Of a stretch of 64,000 nucleotides of DNA, positions 37,991 to 47,454 are shown piece after piece. The translations under genes and the position numbers were made by a program. The notes under the pieces were generated by a model. The model ran no database searches. It was not told the DNA's origin and saw only the letters and a program-made list of their open reading frames with translations. Source of the DNA: Bradyrhizobium niftali (GTDB lineage Bacteria > Pseudomonadota > Alphaproteobacteria > Rhizobiales > Xanthobacteraceae); assembly GCF_004571025.1 (NCBI RefSeq), contig NZ_SPQT01000037.1:1-64000 (forward strand), given 5' to 3'. Position 1 is the stretch's first letter. Each line of letters begins with the position of its first letter.

Positions 37991-38099
37991 GACTAGCGCA
38001 ATCCACCGCAAGCGAGGCTCTCGTGGTCCAACCGGAACTACCCACGCTGACATCGTTCTCTCGCGGTCGAGGCGCATTGGGTCACACGTTGTGATTGCT

Positions 38100-38501
38100 C
38101 CCGAGAACGTCGTCGTTCAAGGTTCATCCAGATTAGCACCTTGCCTCGGGTGGAGCGTTCCTTCGATCAAGGTTTTTAACATTGCGGCCGGGCCTGTTAA
38201 ATGCCGCGCCTTGACGAGCAAGGCCTAGATGATGCGCGCAAATCTTGTTGGCGAGTGCCACGGATGCGACCATGATCGGTCGTCTTTGCAGTCCGAATCC
38301 AGAGCGGGGCATTCAAGCCTCGTCAAGCAACTTGATGATCAAGGTCGCACTAACTATCAGCAACGTCCGAAGTCGTCGATTCCCGTGTTTTGATATCGCC
38401 CCAAGCCGCTGCGTTTGCATACTGACAACGAAAACCTCGTCCCGCGTAGTGGGCCGATTGTCAGTTCGGCAACAAAATGTCACTAAGTGGACGATACGCA
38501 C
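38100..38501 (-). mobile_element. IS110-family transposase remnant (C terminus)
   Basis: The minus frame contains QRLGAISKHGNRRLRTLLIV, the IS110/IS1111 C-terminal (transposase_20) signature normally read as R-G-ISK-GN-YLR-LL-. A frame change then gives TMVASVALANKICAHHLG, as in the end of these enzymes. It is truncated on both sides. It forms the left edge of the RiPP cluster. Confidence 0.65.
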
Positions 38502-38633
38502 GGTCAGAAAAAGCGAAAATCAGCAATCTTCAATTCGGCACGCCGCTTGCCTTCTTCACAGCGTCGGCACCGATCGCTTGTGAGCCCGTGATGGATGATT
38601 TGGCGACTTTGAGCAAAGGCAGGGAGACTGGCT

Positions 38634-38999
38634 GTGTCGCGAACTGACGTAGAGCGATTCGTCAACGATCTCGGGAACGAGGATGGTCTGCTTGAACGCA
38701 TAAAACCAACTGCTACCGGCCTTGCATCGATTGTCGCGATCGGAAAGAGCCTCGGCTACAGCTTCACACTTGATGAAGCTAAAAGTTGCATTCGAGCCCG
38801 ACAGAAGTTGACGACTAAACGGCTCGCCGGTGGGACTTTCTATTCGAGTGATACGATCTCGACCAGCGCTGTGCAGGCCCTTGCGGAGGTGGCCACGAGC
38901 GGCGCGGAAGCCGCGGAAGCGGCCTCTGACCACGCCACCGCAGTTGAGCCCGTTGCAGTTGTTGTGGTTGTTATTGTTGCGGTCGCGGCCGAGGTCTGA
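38634..38999 (+). CDS. Nif11-leader RiPP precursor peptide with Val-rich core
   Basis: 121 residues from GTG 38634; GGGAGA 7 bases upstream decides the start, and no in-frame start exists between it and the upstream stop. Residues 1-~60 fit the Nif11 leader domain (VERFVNDLGNEDGLLERI ... AIGKSLGYSFTLDEAKSCI). A Gly-Gly pair (RLAGG, 66-67) marks a likely cleavage point. The rest is Ala/Ser/Thr/Glu-rich, then ends in a hydrophobic run (VEPVAVVVVVIVAVAAEV, 104-121). Such poly-Val cores are substrates of radical SAM epimerases and C-methyltransferases in polytheonamide-type pathways, and both enzyme types are encoded downstream. The exact cleavage site is unknown. Confidence 0.8.
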   Translation: MSRTDVERFVNDLGNEDGLLERIKPTATGLASIVAIGKSLGYSFTLDEAKSCIRARQKLTTKRLAGGTFYSSDTISTSAVQALAEVATSGAEAAEAASDHATAVEPVAVVVVVIVAVAAEV

Positions 39000-39045
39000 C
39001 CTGCCTTTCGCTCTGACCGCATCGGCTGGTTGACGGAGGCGATGA

Positions 39046-40578
39046 ATGACACTCGCTGCCGCCGAGCACTACCGACAGATTTTTGACCGGCGCTCCCCGG
39101 AGCAACTGCGCACCCTGTCGCACCTCAAACGCTTCATGGAGCGGTTAGTCGGTGACGCGGAGTTCCGCAGCGCACTTGCTGAGGCAATCGCCACCCCTCG
39201 AGCGGTAACAGAGCGGTACGGCATCAAAGTGGATCCAATGGAGGTGCTACCGCTCTGGCGCGGTGGCTACCAACAATACCGCTTCAAGCCGGAGTCTGCG
39301 CCGTGGCCGCTGGCTGTGATGTGGGATGAGTATCTCCGCGAGATGATGCGTCATCGAGACCTCTTGCGCGATGAAGGCGAGATGTCAACGATCAATCCTC
39401 GCTTTCATGCTTGGCGCGAGCGGCAAATCCGGCGCTGCAATGACCAATTGGGCGTGTCGGCGGCAGCGCTCACGCACCCCATAATCGCTTTCGAGCTAAG
39501 CGAAGGCTGCACCGTCGGCTGTTGGTTCTGCGGCCTCTCGGCCGATCGCTTCAAAGGCTATTACGACTATAGCAAAGAGCATGCAGCGCTTTGGCGGGGC
39601 GTGGTTGGTGTCGCGAGCGAAATGTTTGGTTCGGCAGTCCGCACGGGTTTCTGCTACTGGGCCACAGATCCTATGGATAACCCACACTACGACCGCTTTC
39701 TGTTCGACTACTATCAGATTACGGGCGCGTTACCGCAAACAACAACGGCAGCCCCGCTCAAGGATCGGGCACTCACCAGGCGCGTGCTCGGGCTCTTCAA
39801 TCTATATCGCACGACGACGAATCGTTTCTCCGTGCTGAGCACGGCACATCTCAATCAGATTCACACGGCGTTTTCGCCTGAGGAGTTGCTAGGAGTCGAA
39901 CTCATCCTGCAGGGCAACGAGGCGCTGACGGCAAAGGCCATGGCCGGGCGCGCACGCGAGCGGAAGGAGAAGCTCAAGGGCGCTAACAAGGACGGTGCAA
40001 TCGCCTTTCTGGAACGCAATCACACGACAATCGCCTGTGTTTCCGGCTTCCTCGTAAATATGCGGCAGGGGCGTTTACAACTGGTGACGCCGGTGCCGGG
40101 TAGCGAGCGATGGCCTCTCGGGTACCGCATCCTGGGCGAACGCTTCTTCAGCACGCCTGACGGATTCCGGGGCGGGCTGCAGAGCATGGTCGAACGGCAT
40201 ATGCTCGAGGGCCCAGCCCATGATCTGCCAATCCGCTTCCGCAGGGACCTGCAATACAAGGCAGGGAGCCGGTACTTTCATCTTCGCTCACGCAACATGG
40301 AACACCGCGTGCTCGACGACATCGCCCCGATTTCCGTTGGCCGTTTGATCGCGGACGGCAACTGCACAATGTCGGAGCTGGTTATTCAGGTCGCAGCTGA
40401 CGGAAAAACCCTCCTTGGGGTCGCCGACTTGCTCGATCAGTTGTACATGGCCGGCCTGATCGAAGAAGACCTCGACGATCGCTTCATCTGGCAGACCGGT
40501 GACTGGACGACGAGTCGCGTCCAAGGAGTCAAACACGCGGGCTCCCGCACGGGTGCAGATTGTGCCGATTCGCATTGA
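39046..40578 (+). CDS. PoyD-like radical SAM RiPP epimerase
   Basis: 510 residues; ATG at 39046 with GGAGG 6 bases ahead, only 46 bases after the precursor stop. An N-terminal helical domain (~1-140, including a proximal Nif11/NHase-like segment RSALAEAIATPRAVTERYGI) precedes the radical SAM core with Cys155, Cys159 and Cys162 (EGCTVGCWFCGLSADRFKGY), the C-x3-C-x2-C that binds the SAM cluster. The CTVGCWFCGLS wording is typical of the RiPP-maturation epimerase family that includes PoyD and OspD. These enzymes invert alpha-carbons to D-residues in the precursor core. It lacks the SPASM extra-Cys region. Target and pattern of epimerisation are inferred. Confidence 0.8.
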   Translation: MTLAAAEHYRQIFDRRSPEQLRTLSHLKRFMERLVGDAEFRSALAEAIATPRAVTERYGIKVDPMEVLPLWRGGYQQYRFKPESAPWPLAVMWDEYLREMMRHRDLLRDEGEMSTINPRFHAWRERQIRRCNDQLGVSAAALTHPIIAFELSEGCTVGCWFCGLSADRFKGYYDYSKEHAALWRGVVGVASEMFGSAVRTGFCYWATDPMDNPHYDRFLFDYYQITGALPQTTTAAPLKDRALTRRVLGLFNLYRTTTNRFSVLSTAHLNQIHTAFSPEELLGVELILQGNEALTAKAMAGRARERKEKLKGANKDGAIAFLERNHTTIACVSGFLVNMRQGRLQLVTPVPGSERWPLGYRILGERFFSTPDGFRGGLQSMVERHMLEGPAHDLPIRFRRDLQYKAGSRYFHLRSRNMEHRVLDDIAPISVGRLIADGNCTMSELVIQVAADGKTLLGVADLLDQLYMAGLIEEDLDDRFIWQTGDWTTSRVQGVKHAGSRTGADCADSH

Positions 40579-40592
40579 GGTACTACTTAGCC

Positions 40593-41154
40593 TCAAGCAA
40601 CGGCAGCACCCCACCATCCAACAGTGCTGAGCGCGATGACAAGCCGCTCCGCATCCACGGTCCGTGGCTTCGTGGCGTGCACAACCGACGTGGCCACAGA
40701 AGCCCAGCGGACTTCCGCGCTTGCGTTGCGTGCATCAGCGGCGCACGACTGGACGCACGCTGTTAAGTCAAGAATGGCTTGCCCCGCCCAGTCGTCAATC
40801 AAATGGTTCTGCCAGACGACAGTGCCGCTGGTTCCGGAGAGGTCGTGGCGCGCCACTGCAACTTGCACTGGCGGTGACCCCCGGTAGCGAACGACGACGC
40901 ACCTGAAACTTTGATAGGTCCATGTGAATGATGACTTCAATCCGTTCACCGATGATGAAAAACAACGCGTCGCACTCGAGCGTGGCGCCGCTCAATATCA
41001 AGAGCGGAGCCGCGTGTAGGCAATTGTTCACCGCTCGGCTCCAGCACTCTCCTTGTTCATGCCGTCCAGTCGCCGGGGGGGGAACGAACGTGAGGCGGAA
41101 ATCGTGGCTCGAAGCGGGCTGCGCAGTGGCGGAATCAGCCGACTTTATGTTCAC
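40593..41154 (-). pseudogene. Possible frameshifted gene of unknown function between the two radical SAM genes
   Basis: Two overlapping minus frames fit together: the first (from 41154) runs through AVNNCLHAAPLLILSGATLE and FIIGERIEVIIHMDLSK, then near 40885 (a G-run, GGGGGTCACC) reading one frame over continues with VQVAVARHDLSGTSGTVVWQ, DDWAGQAILDLTACVQSC and VATSVVHATKPRT. The amino-acid composition across both parts looks like a real protein of ~185 residues. I do not recognise the family. It points against the RiPP genes. Confidence 0.3.
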
Positions 41155-41253
41155 GGCTCCAGTCAGGAATTGCGCAGGAGTTCACTTTGCCGTCCGTCGC
41201 ATGAGACTATGGCAGGGCGAACGCACCTGTGCGCACATCATGAATAACGTGGT

Positions 41254-43236
41254 ATGATTATGAGTATCGATGTGCCAATCGTCCTAGTCAACATGCCTGT
41301 GTCGGCAGTCGAAAGGCCGTCGCTGGCGCTTGGTCTGCTGAAATCAGCGCTGACCCAGGCTGGACTGCAATCCACCATAGTTTATGCCAACATCTGGTTT
41401 TTAGAATACATAGGCATCGCCGACTATGGACCTCTTGAGAATTGCCCGCCAGAGGAGGCACTGGTTGATTGGTTGTTCGCGGGCATTGCTTTTCCTGGCT
41501 TCGAACGCGAACAAAACGCCTTCCTCGACCTTTATTTCGAGCGCAACCCGATACGCGCAGGCAAAGGTATGGCCGAGCGTCGCGCGAATTTCCTCAAGCT
41601 GCGTTCGCTTATCGGCGGGTTTATCGACTGGACGGCTGACAAGATACTGGAGAAGCGGCCGGCTATGGTCGGATGCAGCTCGACCTTCACCCAGCATGTC
41701 CCATCGCTCGCGTTGCTGCGCCGGCTGAGCGAGCGCTCACCTGATCTTGTCACTCTTATGGGTGGAGCAAACTGCGAGTCGGTAATGGGGTTGAGCACTC
41801 ACGCGCGTTTCCCATGGGTCGACTATGTCGTGTCGGGCGAGGCCGACGCACTAATCGGCCCTCTGTGTTGGGACATCCTCAATCGCGGCAGAGATATTCC
41901 GCCTGCTGACCTGCCATTTGGCGTTTTCGGTCCGACGCATCGCGAGGCCGGCTATCCCGCGGCGTCGACGCGCGACTTAGTGCCCCGCGCAGTGATCGAG
42001 AACATGCGTGACCTGCCGCTGCCAGATTTCTCGGACTATTTTGCGGAGGTCGAGGCATCACTCTACGCCGATCGCATCCATGCCGGGCTGCCGATGGAGT
42101 TCTCTCGTGGCTGCTGGTGGGGCGAGCGTAGTCATTGCATGTTTTGCGGGTTGAACGGCGGATCGATGACCTACCGCCAGAAGCCCGCGGGCCAGGCCGC
42201 AGCGGAGATGATTGAGATGTCGGCGCGCTACGGCTCGTCGCGCATCGAAGCTGTGGACAATATTATGGCCATTGACTACCTTGAAAAGGCGCTGCCTCAC
42301 CTCACCGCGCTACCCGAGAAGCTCGCGATCTTCTTTGAGGTCAAAGCCAACCTGAAGCGCCAGGAAGTGGAGAAGCTGGCTGCTGCCGGCGTCCGCTGGA
42401 TTCAACCGGGCATTGAGAGCCTGGATACTCGTGTTTTGAAGCTGATGCGCAAAGGAACGACCTCAGCGCACAATGTTCTGCTCTTGAAGTGGTGCCGTCA
42501 GTACGGCGTGCGGGTCAGTTGGAGTTTATTGTGGGGCTTTCCCGGTGAGAGTGATGCATGGTATGCGGAAATGGCCTCTTGGTTGCCGTTGCTGCATCAT
42601 CTGCAGCCGGGACCTGCGGTACGCTTGCGATACCAGCGCTACAGCCCTTATCATCACACAGCCGAGAAACATGGACTGAAGCTGGTCCCCACTGCCCCCT
42701 ATCGCTACGTCTATCCGCTGTCGGAGCGCGATCTCTCGGATCAGGTATACTACTTCGAAGACAGCGAAGACAACGATGTCGGCGGCCATTTCACAGTTCG
42801 CGACGCTCACCGCCGTCCGGGACTAAATGCCGCCGCCAAGGGCATCGATGCCTGGCTGAAAGCCTGGTGCGCGCCGACTTTGTCTATGCTGTCGATGCAG
42901 GACTACGGCGACGAAATCATAGTCGAGGACACGCGAGCCATAGCAGTCGAGCGCGAACACCGCGTCAGAGGCCTCGAGCGAGAAATTCTTATGGCCGCGG
43001 ACGAAGGCTCGCCTGAAACCCGCCTGCGCGAACGGCTAGGCGTGGCGAAGGTAATGCAGAGCGAGATTGAGGCGGCGATAGCTGACATGATCGCCCGCAA
43101 ACTGATCGTACGGCTTGACGCGCGGTTGGTTGGGCTCGCGTTATGGCATCCATATACGCCAATCCTTCCCCCGACTGCGTTTCCTGGTGGCTATCTCGAA
43201 CGACGCTCCACCCCAGCAGCCCCCCCGCGCAAATAA
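41254..43236 (+). CDS. B12-binding radical SAM RiPP C-methyltransferase-like enzyme
   Basis: 660 residues. An N-terminal cobalamin-binding region (~5-205; VLVNMPVSAVERPSLALGLL, LMGGANCESVMG, VDYVVSGEADALI) precedes the radical SAM domain with Cys287, Cys295 and Cys298 in SRGCWWGERSHCMFCGLNG. The C-x7-C-x2-C spacing and WWGERSHC-FCGLNG wording are the mark of the RiPP maturation radical SAM C-methyltransferase family (ocin_1 type; PoyB/PoyC relatives), which methylate unactivated carbons such as Val C-beta. Later blocks are IQPGIESLDTRVLKLMRKG and LLWGFPGE. The C-terminal ~120 residues form a helical domain. It lies 675 bases downstream of the epimerase, in the same direction. Confidence 0.8.
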   Translation: MIMSIDVPIVLVNMPVSAVERPSLALGLLKSALTQAGLQSTIVYANIWFLEYIGIADYGPLENCPPEEALVDWLFAGIAFPGFEREQNAFLDLYFERNPIRAGKGMAERRANFLKLRSLIGGFIDWTADKILEKRPAMVGCSSTFTQHVPSLALLRRLSERSPDLVTLMGGANCESVMGLSTHARFPWVDYVVSGEADALIGPLCWDILNRGRDIPPADLPFGVFGPTHREAGYPAASTRDLVPRAVIENMRDLPLPDFSDYFAEVEASLYADRIHAGLPMEFSRGCWWGERSHCMFCGLNGGSMTYRQKPAGQAAAEMIEMSARYGSSRIEAVDNIMAIDYLEKALPHLTALPEKLAIFFEVKANLKRQEVEKLAAAGVRWIQPGIESLDTRVLKLMRKGTTSAHNVLLLKWCRQYGVRVSWSLLWGFPGESDAWYAEMASWLPLLHHLQPGPAVRLRYQRYSPYHHTAEKHGLKLVPTAPYRYVYPLSERDLSDQVYYFEDSEDNDVGGHFTVRDAHRRPGLNAAAKGIDAWLKAWCAPTLSMLSMQDYGDEIIVEDTRAIAVEREHRVRGLEREILMAADEGSPETRLRERLGVAKVMQSEIEAAIADMIARKLIVRLDARLVGLALWHPYTPILPPTAFPGGYLERRSTPAAPPRK

Positions 43237-43239
43237 GGA

Positions 43240-43475
43240 ACACAGCGGTGTGCACTTCGCAAGGTCGCACCTGTCGCCGGGATCTTTCTCGGCGCTCGCG
43301 CCAGTCTTGTCGCATTGTTCGCCCGCGTCGTTGAGCACAATCAACGGCGCCGAGCCCCAAGCTCCAACATATTATGGTTTGAGATATTTGGCCGAAGCGG
43401 CGGCGATAATCGCGCCAACCTAGTGGAGCCGATGAAGTTTATGCGGCGTACGGTGGGGTGGGCAATGATCGCCCA
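43240..43475 (-). pseudogene. Aldehyde dehydrogenase remnant
   Basis: The minus strand holds HPTVRRINFIGSTRLA, the conserved NAD-binding HP-VR-I-FTGST block of aldehyde dehydrogenases. After a frame change it continues with RIIAAASAKYLKPI and then IVLNDAGEQ, matching the ...LKPVLLELGGKAPLVVLDDAD region. Everything else is missing. It lies directly after the RiPP methyltransferase gene and marks the right edge of that cluster. The stretch up to 43800 has no further gene I can support. Confidence 0.55.
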
Positions 43476-43808
43476 ACGACGGGGATAGCTCTTGAAATCT
43501 TTGTCTTCGTTTTCCCGTCGAAGCATCGCCGATAGCTCGTCGCGCCTACCCCTGCAATTCGAGTGCAGAGCGTCCACCGACGACGAGCGGCGAATAGTTG
43601 AGAATGGTCTGAAGCGATATGACGACCTGCCGCCAGCTCAAAGTTCCACGCGGCCGGCGAAATACGCTGCGCGCGGGTTGTTCGAGCCAATCGGATTTCA
43701 CGTAGAGATGTTGGAGTTGGGTCGAGTAAAGCTCTCGGAGAGCGCAGGCTTGTTGACGCGCTTGATAGCCTCTTTGTTATTCGCAAATGTACTCGTTCGG
43801 GAGGACAC

Positions 43809-44320
43809 ATGGCCTTCGTGGACGGGTATATGGACCTCGACTGGGACGGCCGCGTGGATGAGATCGATCCGGCAGTGATGAAGGTGCTCCGCGTGCTCGA
43901 TCGCAAGATACGCTTCACCAATGGCATTGCCTTCGGTCCCGACAACCGCCTCTACGCCAGCGCATCCTTCACCGTCGATATGACGTGCTTGGCGAGGCAG
44001 TGCCGAAGCGGGTCGTCTTCGGCAACGTGCTGCAGCCGGATTCCAACCCGGATGTCAAAGGGCCGGACGGGGGGGCCTTTGGCATGGACGGCCGGCTCTA
44101 TTGCACGGTCTACAACCAGAAGAACGTCACCGTGCTGGATCGGCGGGGCGAAGTGGTCGATCGGCTGATCCTGAACGGGCCTTCAGCCGACGAACTGTGC
44201 CTTCACCCTCGGAGGCAAGAAGCTCCGGGTTACGGAGGTTGGCAAGGGCCAGGTCGAGCAGATCGATATGTCTTGCGACGGCCTGCCCCTGCACCTGCCG
44301 AAATTCGCTTGAACAGGAGG
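43809..44320 (+). pseudogene. SMP-30/gluconolactonase-type lactonase, fragmented
   Basis: The pieces in order are DLDWDGRVDEIDPAVM, RKIRFTNGIAFGPDNRLYAS (the family's NGI-F-PD--LY motif), then after a shift VPKRVVFGNVLQPDSNP and GPDGGAFGMDGRLYCTVY (the PDG---D--G-L motif), then after another shift LGGKKLRVTEVGKGQVEQI. The N-terminal half is absent. These lactonases hydrolyse sugar lactones. It converges with the TRAP transporter operon, probably once part of the same sugar-acid pathway. Confidence 0.65.
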
Positions 44321-44352
44321 CACGGGTTTCTGCAAGGCTCCTGCCGAGCTCG

Positions 44353-46245
44353 TCAAAGGAAGCCGATCGACAGCCAGGGCACGGCGGCAACGATCAGCGT
44401 GCCGATCAACAGCGCGATCATATAGCCCACGATCGGCTTCATGCCCTCGTCCGGGTTGATGCGGCTGATCGCGCAGGCCGCGTAGTAGCCGACGCCGAAC
44501 GGTGGCGCGAACAGGCCGATGCCCATGGCGAGAACGACCACCATCGCGTAGTGGACATCGTGCACCCCGACCTGTCGCGCGATCGGGAACAAGAGCGGGC
44601 CGAACAGGACGATGGCCGGGATCCCCTCCAGAACACTGCCCAGGATCACGAAGGTCACGATCGTCACCGCCAGGAAGACGGGGACTCCGCCGGGAAGGCT
44701 GGTCATGAACTTGGCAAGAGAGGCGGAAAATCCCGACTGGGTCAGCGCCCAGGCCATGCCCGTCGCTGCGCCGATGATGAGCAGGATCGCCCCCGACAGC
44801 GAGGCCGTCTCGACCAACATCGGATAGATGCGACGCCAGTCGAACTGCCGATAGATAAAGAGACCCGCACAGGCCGAGTACAGGATGCCGATGGTCGAGA
44901 CCTCCGTGGCCGTCGCGACGCCTTCGACGACGGCGGTCCGGATCACGAATGGCAGTGCGATGGCCGGTATCGCGATCACAAAGGCGCGGCCGATCTCCCG
45001 TCCGGTCGCCCGTTTGACGTGAGACAGGTCCTCGCATCGGTATCGCCACCACACCACGGCCGCGAGCATGACCGCGAGGACCACGCCCGGAAGCAACCCT
45101 CCGGTGAATAGCGCCGAGATCGACACGCCCGTCACCGAGCCGATCGTGATCAGAACCAGTGACGGCGGGATGGTTTCGGTCTGTGCGCCCGTCGCAGCCA
45201 GGAGGGCAACGAGATCGCCAGGCTTGGCCCCCCGCTGCCGCATCTCGGGAAACAGCACCGGAGCCACAGCAGCCATGTCCGCAGCCTTGGACCCGGAGAT
45301 GCCGGAGACCAGATACATCGCCCCGACCAGCACGTAGTGCAGTCCGCCGCGGACATGACCGAGAAGGCTCGCCAGGAAGCCGACCATGGCGCGCGCCATG
45401 CCCGCCATCTCGATCAGAAGGCCGAGAAAGACGAAGAGCGGCACGGCAAGCAGGATCAGGTGACTCATGCCCTCGTCCATTCGTCCGATCACCACCACGT
45501 CGGGCGTGCTGGTTGTCAGGGCTAGGTAACCGACCGTGGCGAGGCCAAATGCAAACGCGATCGGCACGGCCGCAAAGACCATCGCTCCGACCACGAAGAT
45601 GAAAAAGATCAGAAGATTCAGATTGCCAAGCGGCTTCAACACGGGCGCCAGCAGAACGAACGTTCCGATGATGCCTGCGACGATCGCCAGAGAAGCCAGC
45701 AAGCTGCGCAGGCTCGCGATGCGGATGAGCCGGATCACGGCTGCGATCAGCATCAGCCCGAGTCCGATCGGCAGCGCCGCCGCGCGCCAGCTGTTGACGA
45801 TCTCGAGCGCCGGCGTGGTGACGAATGCCTCGTCGGCGGCGAATTCATAGGCCGGCCAGATGACGAGCGCGAGGAATGCCAGCGATGCCGCAGCCGCCAC
45901 GACATCCAGGAACGCGCGAACTTCCGTCCCGAGAATCCCGACGATCGCGGTCATCCGCATATGCTCGCCGCGCTGGAACGCAATCACGGATCCAAACATG
46001 GCGAGCCAGAGGAAGAGAATGCCGGCAAGTTCATCCGACCAGACGATCGGCGAACGGAACACATATCTGGCTACGATGCCTGCGGACAGAACCGCGATCT
46101 CGGCCAGCACGAGTAACGCCGCCGGGACTGCGACGACGTGACCGAGCACCGCATTCGCTTTCACTATCCAACTGCGCGAGCCTGCTTGAGACGCGCCGGC
46201 CGCCATACCGGCATCTGCATGCGGCATATGACTCACGCTGGTCAT
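44353..46245 (-). CDS. TRAP transporter fused permease (DctQ-DctM)
   Basis: About 630 residues from ATG 46245, which overlaps the dctP stop (ATGA). Residues ~30-180 are the small DctQ subunit (four helices; SDELAGILFLWLAMFGSVIAF), followed by a linker and the 12-helix DctM domain (GMSHLILLAVPLFVFLGLLI, SGISGSKAADMAAVAPVLFP, ATGAQTETIPPS, FAPPFGVGYYAACAI). It uses a sodium or proton gradient to import an organic acid or sugar acid delivered by the binding protein. Last gene of a minus-strand operon with dctP, split transketolase and SDR upstream. Confidence 0.9.
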   Translation of the reverse strand: MTSVSHMPHADAGMAAGASQAGSRSWIVKANAVLGHVVAVPAALLVLAEIAVLSAGIVARYVFRSPIVWSDELAGILFLWLAMFGSVIAFQRGEHMRMTAIVGILGTEVRAFLDVVAAAASLAFLALVIWPAYEFAADEAFVTTPALEIVNSWRAAALPIGLGLMLIAAVIRLIRIASLRSLLASLAIVAGIIGTFVLLAPVLKPLGNLNLLIFFIFVVGAMVFAAVPIAFAFGLATVGYLALTTSTPDVVVIGRMDEGMSHLILLAVPLFVFLGLLIEMAGMARAMVGFLASLLGHVRGGLHYVLVGAMYLVSGISGSKAADMAAVAPVLFPEMRQRGAKPGDLVALLAATGAQTETIPPSLVLITIGSVTGVSISALFTGGLLPGVVLAVMLAAVVWWRYRCEDLSHVKRATGREIGRAFVIAIPAIALPFVIRTAVVEGVATATEVSTIGILYSACAGLFIYRQFDWRRIYPMLVETASLSGAILLIIGAATGMAWALTQSGFSASLAKFMTSLPGGVPVFLAVTIVTFVILGSVLEGIPAIVLFGPLLFPIARQVGVHDVHYAMVVVLAMGIGLFAPPFGVGYYAACAISRINPDEGMKPIVGYMIALLIGTLIVAAVPWLSIGFL

Positions 46246-47267
46246 GATAGCTGACCCGCGGCTTTTTCGAGCTGCGACCACGCCTCCTCGCCAAACTTGC
46301 TCTTCCAGTCAGCGTAGAAGCTCGTCTTGGACAACGCCTGGCGGAAGGCGGCACGATCGACGTCGATGAACTTGAGGCCTTTGGCCGAGAGATCGCTTCG
46401 TAATGACTGACTGAGCTTCGCGATGTCGGCCCGTTGGTCAACGGCGGAGCGATCGAGCTCGCGCATCACGATCTCCTGCACGTCCTTCGGCAGGCGCTCG
46501 AAGGCGCGCTTGTTGCCCAGGATCCAGTAGCCATCCCAGACGTGCCCGGTCAGGCTGCACGTGCTCTGCACCTCATAAAGACGTGCGGTCGCGATGATCG
46601 GCAACGGATTCTCCTGGCCGTCGACCACCTTGGTCTGCAACGCGGAATAGACCTCGTTGAAGTTGATCGGCGTCGGCCCGGCGCCGAGCGCCTTGAACAG
46701 CGAGGTCAGCAGCGGCGCGGGTGGAACGCGGATCTGAAAATTCTTCAGATCATCCGGCGTTCGCACCTCGCGGCCCGACGAGGTCACCTGACGAAAGCCA
46801 TTGTCCCAGGCCTTCGACACCGCCATGATCGGCGTCTTGGCAATCTGCGACCGGATATAGGAGCCGAGGTCGCCGTCCATCGCCTTCCAGACGCTGTCGT
46901 AGTTGGCGAATGCGAAGCCGGTGTTCACAATGCCTGCGCTAGGCACCAGGGTGGCAAGGATCGAGGACGATTGATTGAAGAACTCGACGCCGCCGCTGCG
47001 AACCTGGGTCAGAAGCTCGGTGTCGGAGCCGAGCTGGTTGGCCGGGAACAGCCTGATCTCGAGCCGGCCGCTGGTCGCTTCGCGGATACGGTCGATCGCC
47101 TCCTGCGCCCGGATATTCACCGGATGGGTCGGATCCTGTCCGGTCGCGAACTTGTAAACGAACTCGGCGGCAGACGTCGGACGGGTCAGAATGCCGCAGA
47201 GAGGGACGGCGGTGGCCGCCATCAACAGCGAGCGGCGGCTGATGCGTCCGGGCTTCGAGACAGTCAT
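46242..47267 (-). CDS. TRAP transporter substrate-binding protein (DctP family)
   Basis: 341 residues. The N terminus RISRRSLLMAATAVPL is Tat-like (twin Arg, then hydrophobic run), so export may be by Tat. The mature protein has the family blocks FKFATGQDPTHPVNI-like at the start, GRLEIRLFPANQLGSD, the Arg motif of the ligand carboxylate site in KNFQIRVPPAPL, and FNEVYSALQTKVVDGQENP. The ligand is unknown; the transketolase and SDR genes nearby suggest a sugar or sugar acid. Coupled to the permease by a 4-base overlap. Confidence 0.9.
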   Translation of the reverse strand: MTVSKPGRISRRSLLMAATAVPLCGILTRPTSAAEFVYKFATGQDPTHPVNIRAQEAIDRIREATSGRLEIRLFPANQLGSDTELLTQVRSGGVEFFNQSSSILATLVPSAGIVNTGFAFANYDSVWKAMDGDLGSYIRSQIAKTPIMAVSKAWDNGFRQVTSSGREVRTPDDLKNFQIRVPPAPLLTSLFKALGAGPTPINFNEVYSALQTKVVDGQENPLPIIATARLYEVQSTCSLTGHVWDGYWILGNKRAFERLPKDVQEIVMRELDRSAVDQRADIAKLSQSLRSDLSAKGLKFIDVDRAAFRQALSKTSFYADWKSKFGEEAWSQLEKAAGQLS

Positions 47268-47454
47268 GTTGTCCTCCAGATTCCTGCTTTGAATTTGCTG
47301 CCCGCTTCATCGCCGGCATGCGGGTGTTCGGACTCTTCGCCTTCCGGCTCTCGACCGCCGGCATTTGGGCATGAGCCATCGCTCGCCGCCGCAACAAGCG
47401 GCGGGCGTAGCTCTTCGCAAGGGCTTGGCTTGGTTGGCGCTTAACGCCGGTAGA

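Noticed and set aside
38943..38999. Val-rich tail as a simple transmembrane anchor
   Set aside because: Possible in principle, but it lacks flanking basic residues, ends the protein with Glu-Val, and is preceded by a Nif11 leader and followed by RiPP-type radical SAM genes.
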